NCBI RefSeq assembly: GCF_010093595.1
Contig: NW_022985450.1
Location: forward strand, 589,765-653,764
Length of the DNA stretch: 64,000 nt
DNA from: Mytilinidion resinicola
Lineage: Eukaryota > Ascomycota > Dothideomycetes > Mytilinidiales > Mytilinidiaceae
Reading direction: 5' to 3'
Part shown: one piece after another, positions 57,701 through 64,000 of the stretch
Position numbering within the stretch: the first letter of the stretch is position 1
Layout of the letters: each line of letters begins with the position of its first letter
Program-made: the position numbers and the translations under genes
Notes under the pieces: generated by a model
What the model was told of the DNA's origin: nothing
Database searches by the model: none
What the model saw: the letters and a program-made list of their open reading frames with translations, nothing else

Positions 57701-60700
57701 CATTGGAACGCTGGGCCGTACTGCATTCCTATAGCGAATAACTCGCTGTAAATATTGCTTCGATCGATTCTCTGTGTGCATGTGGCGATATTGTTACGAA
57801 CCGTCAGAGATGGTTCAGAGCCAAAATCATCCTCACCATATGAAAGCTGAATGGTACCGCGGCAGTTTTCAACCCACACATCCTCAAGAAGCGTATACAA
57901 TTTGAACTCCGCCGTTAGATCTTCGCTATAACTCGCATCTTTCAATGGTCGTACGTAGAAATGTGATTCCGTTCCTTCATTTTCAGGAGACAAGCGAAGG
58001 GCAGCGAGAAACTCGGCGTCTCTGATCGTGTACGCCGTGATCTTCCTTGCTGGATCAGCCATTTGCTGAATAGCCTCAAGGGCCATACAGAGCATACCCG
58101 CCGCAGGGTAGATAGTCGTCTCGCTAATCTGCAGCATTTAGCTTCTTCATCACTGCAATCATTGTGGAGACATACCACATGATCTTGTACCCATGGTGTC
58201 TCGGACACCCTTGTGATCTTACGCCACCTCCGTCCTAGCTCTGGAGGACCACCGTCCGCGATTGGTAGCCCCAGTAGATCTAGGCGAACTTCTTTTCGGA
58301 GACGGAAGTTCCGTCCTAGTAGACTCTCATACCAATAGGCCTTTGAATGATCAAAAGGATATGACGGAAGATCGGTCAGCATTTTGGTTTCGTCTTTTTG
58401 CTTGTCCGATAATCCATTGATCGCGATCAGGTCAACGGGGTAGCCGAGGCAATGCAAGCGCCCCATAACATTCAACAGTGACTCTACGCTATCGACCCTT
58501 TTGTTGAGCACCGAGTCGTACCGGATCGCTTTAGCTTGGTTCAGTGCCGTTAGAGTGTCCTTGACGGGCCCTTGGAGAACAGCATGGGGGCCAATTTCCA
58601 GCAAGTCGGATACGTCGCTTGTAATTCGCTGACCGCTTAAGCCGTCACAGACGTGTGGGGAGAAAACTGATTGGCTGACAGCTTCCATGAATCTTACGGG
58701 AGATTCCATATTGCTGATCCAATACTCAGCTTTTATTAGTTCGCTTGGTTCCACTGGCCGTCCTGTGACGGATGAGACCATCACGGCATCTGTCTCTCGG
58801 TAAGAATCACCAGCCTCCAGATTGTTGAGGGACTTCCGATATTCTTGAGAGAATAACTTGACGTGAGGGGAATGATAGGCGACGTTGACGTGGAGCTTCC
58901 GCGCGAAAACACCATCTTGATCGAGCTGCTTTTGGAGTGTACTGATGGCGATCGCATCACCTGCGAGCGTCACGCTCTTGGGACTGTTGATACAGGCCAC
59001 GACCGCCTCTTGAGAGGAATATTCCTTCTGAAACTCGTGCAAATAGATGGTCGCTTCAGCTTCAGACAGCCCAACTGCTAGCATGCCGCCTCGAATACTC
59101 GGGGTTCTGGCAAGATTTCCAGAGACCCTGCCCCTGAAGAAGGAGATTCTTAGTGCGGAAGCCAATGAGAGCGCACCAATTGAGTATCTATGTAGAGTTA
59201 GCTAATCAAAAGCGCTGATAATTAGTGATGCACTGACGCAGCTGCTATCTCGCCCGAAGAATGGCCTACTACTTTTTGCGGAACGATACCGAAATTTCGC
59301 AGTAGATCTACTAGCGCAATCTGTAGTGCTGTACATATAGGTTGACTGTACTCTGGATCATGGATATTTGAGTCCGGCTCTAGCTTCGCCAGCTCCTCTG
59401 TCTGCTATTAGTTGAATGCCGTAGCGATGAGGTTCCAAAGATACAGTGCCTTGCCAAAGATATCCGCACACTTTCCTGCCATTGTTTGTGGAGCTTCAAC
59501 GTACTGACATAAACCGAGGACAGCGAATATACTTTCAAGCTGCAAGCTGCGTGCACCCTGTTGACGTTGTCTGAGGTGGCCTCGCGAGTTTACTAGCTGT
59601 CCAAAGGGCCAAACTTTTCTCTTATTCGGAATACTGAGAATACTATGAAGCTCCTCATGCAGTGGCGAAGGGGTGTATGGATTTCTATGACGAGGCATTG
59701 TAGTTCAGCTTACCGAGCAAATCCCACTCGCTGCCCAGCGCACGAAAGCATAAATTTGATTTCTCCAAACTCAGTCTGAAAGTTGGAAAGATGCATAGAT
59801 CAATACCCATTCGACTGAATTGTGCGCCTTGGCCTGTGAATACGTATGATAAGCCAGGCACTCGTCTCCCTCTGACCGGCCTTGAGGTAGCACTTGCTAA
59901 ATCCCGTAACTTGGCGGGCGACTTGACGATCGCAAAACTTCTTACAGAAAGCACGGTCCTTCGAGCTGATAGTGTGTGAGCAAGATCATCGAGATAGGAT
60001 GCTGATAGGACTTCAGGTGGGCCGGTTGCAAAGTATTGTGAAAATGCTTGTATCAGTCGGGACAGAGCGTTGTCGTCAAACGCAGACCAGGTGAGCAACT
60101 TTGGGGGAGTCGCATCTGAAAATCTGGAAGTGAAAGTTTGGAAAGAAATCGGCCCAAGGCTCTCGCTTCTTCCATCCAAATCAATGGATTGGTGATGTCC
60201 CTTGAGCGCTCTAGACTTCAGGAAATTGCAGGCGTCATCGAGAACTGTATGCGAATTGGAGCCACCGAAACCGAAGGAGTTGATGGACGCCCGTCGTAAC
60301 CCGTCGTGTGGCCATGGCGTAGACTCTCGAGGGAACTATGACTAGTGTCAAATATAGATTGGCCTAGTTTAAGAAGTTAGACTCACGGTGATGTTCAACG
60401 CTTTGGCATCGATCGCGGGGTTGAGTTTTTCGAAATTTGTGTTTGGTAAGATAACACCTCGCTCAAGAGTTAGGATTGTTTTAATGATGCCAGCGATCCC
60501 ACTGGCGCCCTCTAGATGCCCAATGTTTGGCTTGACCGCGCCACTACAAGGGTAGTCTTTGCATTAGCAACCACTCCAAAAGCTGTGCGCGAGTTAGGCC
60601 GTACATGTAAAGAGGATCGTCCGCTTTCCTTCCGGCCCCAAGTACACTGCCAAGTGCTCGAGCCTCAATCGGATCGCCCATAGCCGTCCCAGTCCCATGC

Positions 60701-61758
60701 GCCTCAACGAAAGTCGTTGCCTTCATATTTAGGCCGGCACGCTCATACGTCTCTCGGATCAATGCTTCTTGGGACGTCTGGCTGGGTGATGTCAGGCTGG
60801 GCGTTTTTCCGTCTTGATTCGCTCCCGTTGCTCTCACGACTGCGCGGATACAATCACCGTTGTGAAGAGCGTCGGAAAGTGTTTTGATGATGACGACACC
60901 GTAGCCTTCACCACGAGCGTAGCCGTTGGCACGATGATCAAAACTAAATGAACGGCCTGAAGGCGAGACCATCGAAAGATTCGAGAGAAGGAGGAATTGT
61001 TCGATTGAGGTCATGAGGTTGCTGCCGCCAACAAGAGCCTGAATTACACATGCCTCAGTACTTGGTTTGTATTATGCAATCGGAAAACGCTTACCATTGA
61101 CGTCTCTCCATTCCTGAGTGATTGACAAGCTAAATGGAATGCAGTCAAACCGCTTGCACATGCATTATCAATGTTGAAACTAGGACCCTTGAAATCGAAC
61201 CACCAGCTTAGTCGATTCGCGAGGATCGACATCTCTGTTCCAGTCCCGGCATACTTGGATAGCCGCTCTGGGTCTTTGAGTGTCAAGATTCTATGATCGT
61301 CTGAGAAGCATCCGATGTATACTCCAGTTTTGGACCCGGCCACTGATTTGAGTGGGAGCCCCGCTAGTCGACAAAGGTCAGCGAGTGTGAAAGACAAAGC
61401 GATCAGAGAGGGTGACTCGCATACCATTTTCAAGTGCGTGGTAAGATGTTTCAAGCATACCTCGCTGCTGCGGATCCATCGCTGCAGCTTCAGCGGGACT
61501 GATGGAGAAGAAAGGTGCGTCGAAAGCTCCCACATCTCCATTCATAAAATGCCCTTCTTGTGCGTTTAGTGTATCCGTTCTTTCGTTGCTTGGGTGGTAG
61601 AATGCATCAACGCTAAATCGATCTTCCGGAACCTTTCCCGCAGTGCATTTCTTCTCATCCATCAATCCCCAGAACTTTTCTGATGTAGTCACATTTTGGG
61701 GAAATCGAAAGGATAATCCGATAATTGCAAGAGGTTCAACCAAATCAGAGTTGGCCAT
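54717..61758 (-). CDS. Highly reducing iterative type I polyketide synthase, KS-AT-DH-MT-KR-ACP
   Basis: Multi-exon gene starting [14 protein letters not shown] at 61758, stop 54717-54719, roughly 2050 residues after about a dozen introns. KS: active-site Cys in [14 protein letters not shown] (normally DTACSSS), [13 protein letters not shown] and [12 protein letters not shown], so the Cys-His-His triad is present. [16 protein letters not shown] and [14 protein letters not shown]: His in WVQDHV, then YPAAGML. Methyltransferase: [27 protein letters not shown] and [28 protein letters not shown] at the end. Between MT and KR there is only a structural linker; no enoylreductase motif is seen. The predicted product is therefore a C-methylated, partly reduced chain with retained double bonds, unless a separate ER acts in trans. 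One intron (59398-59713) is unusually long and holds a dispersed repeat. No thioesterase is fused, so release may need another enzyme. The reading frame appears intact. Confidence 0.9.
59414..59700. mobile_element. Dispersed ~285-bp element, copy B, inside a predicted PKS intron
   Basis: Aligns along its whole length with 3678-3960. It lies between direct TAGTT pentamers (59409-59413 and 59701-59705) and has short inverted ends (AATGCC/GGCATT). The predicted intron runs from 59713 (GTAAGC donor) to 59398 (GACAG acceptor) on the minus strand and makes the coding sequence read [14 protein letters not shown] across the join. A ~96-codon open frame inside it is not conserved in copy A, so it is not treated as a gene. 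Confidence 0.65.
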
Positions 61759-62763
61759 TGGGCTATCCTCTCGTTGATGCGAAAGCACTATTCTGATTGA
61801 TTTTTGAGAGAGGAAAGATAGATCGCTACGGTATAGAATTACGGGAAAAGCAACTATGACATAAAAGCAGAGGCTCTTTTCAGCAACACCCTTGAGGAGA
61901 ATTAGGCTCGAAGTATCGCCAAAATTTGGGGTCGATCGTGTCGATGGCCAGGTTGCCTTGCTCCATGCCGGTGAGCAGTTGCCTGACTCGGGTTACAGTG
62001 CAGCATACCTTTGTACCAGGGTCGAGTAGATGTGTGCCATAGCTCTAATATCAAGAACATCAGCTTGTCAGCCGGTACTCGGCCCCCGCACTACCTAGCA
62101 TAGCCGTTCGGCATGTAAGGGAGGATATGTTGCAACCATACAGCATGGCAGTGTACATATGGAGTTGGCACTCTCGGACTCCGAGTTTGACACACAACGG
62201 TAACATTCTAGCGATGGAATTGATTGAGTTGTTTGGGTCTTCTGATGACGATGAACGCACAAGCAGCAGTGACCCTGCTCAATCTTTGGCGACCATGAAG
62301 CAGAGAAATTACCACGGACCCTCTCGAAGCGGGAGAAGGACTTGATGCAGCATGCTAATAAGTGCGTAGGGCCGATGATAGAAAGCTGTATGGGTAGTAA
62401 GTAGCTAAAGTAGGAAGCAGGGAAGAAGAGCCTTCGTGCACGGACCGAATGCTTACGAACGACTGTCGTCCAGGCTGTATTTTGCGCAACTATACCTACT
62501 TCTCAGCCTCACTACTCGGGAATACAATTGTACAGCCGTTCATCAGTTCGAAATTAGAACCTTTTCTCTTGGGACACTACTGCTGCGCGATCCCCTCTCC
62601 GCCTGAGGATATGCTGTGCGACTCGCACTCGCTGCGCCGCTCTTACGTTTCACATGGCTAACCTAGACAATTGGTTGGTTGATTTTCCGGGGACACAACT
62701 GTACGCTGTTAGGGTGCCTGCTTGTCCGGCGGAGAGATCCGGTGTTATGTTGGTGAATTAAAA
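61759..62763. other. PKS upstream region
   Basis: About 1 kb with no supportable gene. Candidate promoter of the PKS. Near its right end, 62579-62655, is a sequence similar to 63551-63622 on the other side of the adjacent transposable element. Confidence 0.5.
62579..62655. repeat. Diverged direct repeat, partner at 63551-63622
   Basis: ACTGCTGCGCGA ... GCTGCGCCGCTC ... GTTTCAC recurs as CCACTGCGCGAC ... TGCTGCGCCGCTC ... GTGTTTCAC at 63551-63622 in the same orientation. One copy lies upstream of the PKS, the other upstream of the hydrolase. Confidence 0.55.
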
Positions 62764-63381
62764 GGGGACTACTAATCGTACACCCCCTAATTCCTAGACA
62801 TACACCCCCTTTTCACTACACGTACACCCCCTCCCCCCCCTATCGCTTCACCACCTTCTGATTGGCTCGGAGGGCTGCTCCGTAGCCTCCGATTCGCTCG
62901 CTTAACTTGCATATTAATTCCGAATGCTCTCTCTAAATGCGGCCATGTACAACACAAGCAATTACATCATGCCAATTTATATAGCCTTACGTACGAGCTC
63001 ACGTACAAGCTCACGTACGAGCTCATGTATAGCCTTACGTACGAGCTCACGTACGAGCTCACGTACAGCCTCATATATAGCATCACGTACAGCCTTGTGT
63101 ATAGCATTACGTACGGCCTCACGTACGAGCTCACGTACGGCCTCGTGTATAGCATCACGTATGGCCTTACATACGAGCTCACGTACGGCCTCGTGCATAG
63201 CATCACGTACGGCCTTGCGTATAGCATCACGTGTAGAGAGACGTAAGGGTGAATGCCCGGAGGAAGCTCCGGGCTCTCCGAGCCAATTAGAAGGTGGTGA
63301 AGCGCCAAGAGGGGGGGGTGTACATGGAGTGAAAAGGGGGTGTACGTCTAGGAATTAGGGGGTGTACGATTAGTAGTCCCC
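62764..63381. mobile_element. hAT-like non-autonomous element with 8-bp target duplication
   Basis: Ends are inverted repeats of ~110 bp: left GGGGACTACTAATCGTACAC..., right ...GTGTACGATTAGTAGTCCCC, extending to a shared CGCTTCACCACCTTCT and GGCTCGGAG block. The element is flanked by a perfect 8-bp direct repeat AATTAAAA (62756-62763 and 63382-63389), the duplication length of hAT transposons. The interior has no transposase; it is largely the 12-bp array described separately. Perfect duplication and near-identical ends suggest a fairly recent insertion. Confidence 0.8.
62977..63240. repeat. 12-bp tandem array, about 22 units
   Basis: Uninterrupted head-to-tail units with consensus ACGTACGAGCTC, no indels over 264 bp. 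Each unit is two palindromic or near-palindromic hexamers, and variants (for example ATGTATAGCCTT, GTGTATAGCATC, ACGTACGGCCTC) differ mainly by transitions, often at CpG. Both strands are open in several frames only because 12 is a multiple of 3; the resulting tetrapeptide repeats are not regarded as protein. Confidence 0.9.
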
Positions 63382-63550
63382 AATTAAAAACTATTATTAA
63401 ACACAATTATAGCCTAAGTAATAGTCTAACTGGTGGAACAAAGTTGTTACAGACCGGAGCTAGGCTAAATCTAGGGGGGTGATAATTAGGCTCGTCCTCG
63501 TTTATTCATTCTGAAAGAAAATCGTCTTTGCTAGGCACGCTAGGATAGTA

Positions 63551-63622
63551 CCACTGCGCGACACCCACCGCGTCATAGTACTGCTATGTCGCACCTGCTG
63601 CGCCGCTCCGGTGTTTCACTTG
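63551..63622. repeat. Diverged direct repeat, partner at 62579-62655
   Basis: Second copy of the sequence described at 62579-62655, here ~180 bp before the hydrolase start. Confidence 0.55.
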
Positions 63623-63800
63623 CCTTTAGAATATTAGATGATTGGCCTGCGCAACGTCACACGGCCCCTTCCTCTCCAGGCGTCCAGCATCCATTATTCG
63701 CAACATCCCAACGTCGACATCGGCCTCACCTCAAGACAACTGTCACTGTCACACCATCTGTCTCCCACTCTTGCTTCTGAGGCAACTGTCCGAACACACC

Positions 63801-64000
63801 ATGAATCCCAAACCTACCGTGGCCATCTGCCCTGGCGGATGGCCTTCAGTCGAATTCTTCCAACCAGTCATGCAGGCGTTCGAAGCAAAAGGCTATCCTA
63901 CAGTTTGGAGCATCTCACCTGGCTATCCCGAACATGACCCAGCCAAGATGCCACCCATGAACCTCGATGCGAAGCACCTACGCGAGAAAGTCCTGATGCC
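63801..64000 (+). CDS. Alpha/beta-hydrolase, 5' part only (runs off the window)
   Basis: From ATG 63801 the frame begins MNPKPTVAICPGGWPSVEFF and continues QPVMQAFEAKGYPTVWSISP to the edge, 66 codons. A Pro-Gly-Gly-Trp turn after the first beta strand (the oxyanion region) followed by a helix and a second strand is the start of the AB_hydrolase-like proteins often found beside fungal PKS genes. The nucleophile and catalytic His would lie beyond the window. It could release or modify the polyketide; this is inferred only from location. Confidence 0.7.
   Translation, partial: MNPKPTVAICPGGWPSVEFFQPVMQAFEAKGYPTVWSISPGYPEHDPAKMPPMNLDAKHLREKVLM

Noticed and set aside
59408..59698. 96-codon minus-strand frame inside the PKS region
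   Set aside because: Lies within the dispersed element/intron, is not conserved in copy A at 3.7 kb, and does not match any PKS domain.
55529..61758. PKS as a pseudogene because it appears as many short frames
   Set aside because: Breaks fall at GT/AG introns and all catalytic motifs rejoin in phase, including across the repeat-bearing intron; no unexplained stop was found.
62977..63240. CRISPR-like array
   Set aside because: Units are 12 bp, contiguous, without spacers, in a eukaryotic genome.
62967..63308. Open frames on both strands through the 12-bp array, giving tetrapeptide-repeat proteins
   Set aside because: They are open only because the unit length is a multiple of three; same appearance on both strands, no start context, and located inside a transposable element.
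1..64000. tRNA or rRNA genes
   Set aside because: I looked for T-arm-like GGTTCGAAT-type boxes with a matching acceptor stem and found none convincing; a tRNAscan run would be decisive.

Overview
The window looks like nuclear DNA of a filamentous ascomycete (Pezizomycotina). Genes have short spliceosomal introns with GT...AG ends and carry fungal-specific families: V-ATPase c' proteolipid, Zn2Cys6 regulator, HET-domain protein, septin, fungal subtilisin, and a reducing iterative polyketide synthase. The class cannot be fixed from sequence alone. All intron/exon joins were read by eye and are predictions.

Layout. 1-3.9 kb: decayed Fot1/pogo transposase, then a long coiled-coil protein with three 35-residue repeats and a C-terminal membrane anchor. 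4.2-13.9 kb: housekeeping and signalling genes (PKA catalytic subunit, V-ATPase c' with two micro-exons, Rom2-type Rho1 GEF, EthD-domain protein). 13.9-19.1 kb: poor, decayed stretch with a small membrane-protein gene, an internally deleted HET pseudogene, an LTR-like sequence and a 5'-truncated cysteine-rich secreted-like gene. 19.1-22.8 kb: PROPPIN (Hsv2) and Cdc11-type septin. 22.8-26.2 kb: no supportable gene. 26.2-35.4 kb: PQ-loop membrane protein, tyrosine-phosphatase-family protein, conserved unknown protein, extended SDR. 37-38.9 kb: disrupted Pro/Gln-rich gene. 38.9-47.3 kb: very large BEACH/WD40 protein. 48.2-50.1 kb: vacuolar subtilisin-type protease.

50.9-64 kb: candidate secondary-metabolite locus. 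A Zn2Cys6 regulator is followed by an AT-rich, transposon-bearing gap, then a highly reducing PKS on the minus strand (KS-AT-DH-MT-KR-ACP, no enoylreductase seen), then a hAT-like non-autonomous element, then the start of an alpha/beta-hydrolase cut by the window end. The simplest reading is regulator + synthase + tailoring/release hydrolase, with more of the cluster beyond the right edge.

Repeats and decay are a theme. Several pseudogenes carry stops explainable by C-to-T or G-to-A change (TGG to TAG/TGA, CAG/CAA to TAG/TAA), which fits repeat-induced point mutation or similar decay. A dispersed ~285-bp element occurs at 3.7 kb and again inside a predicted PKS intron. The most unusual sequence object is a 618-bp element with ~110-bp terminal inverted repeats and a perfect 8-bp target duplication, whose core is an uninterrupted array of 12-bp units built from two palindromic hexamers.
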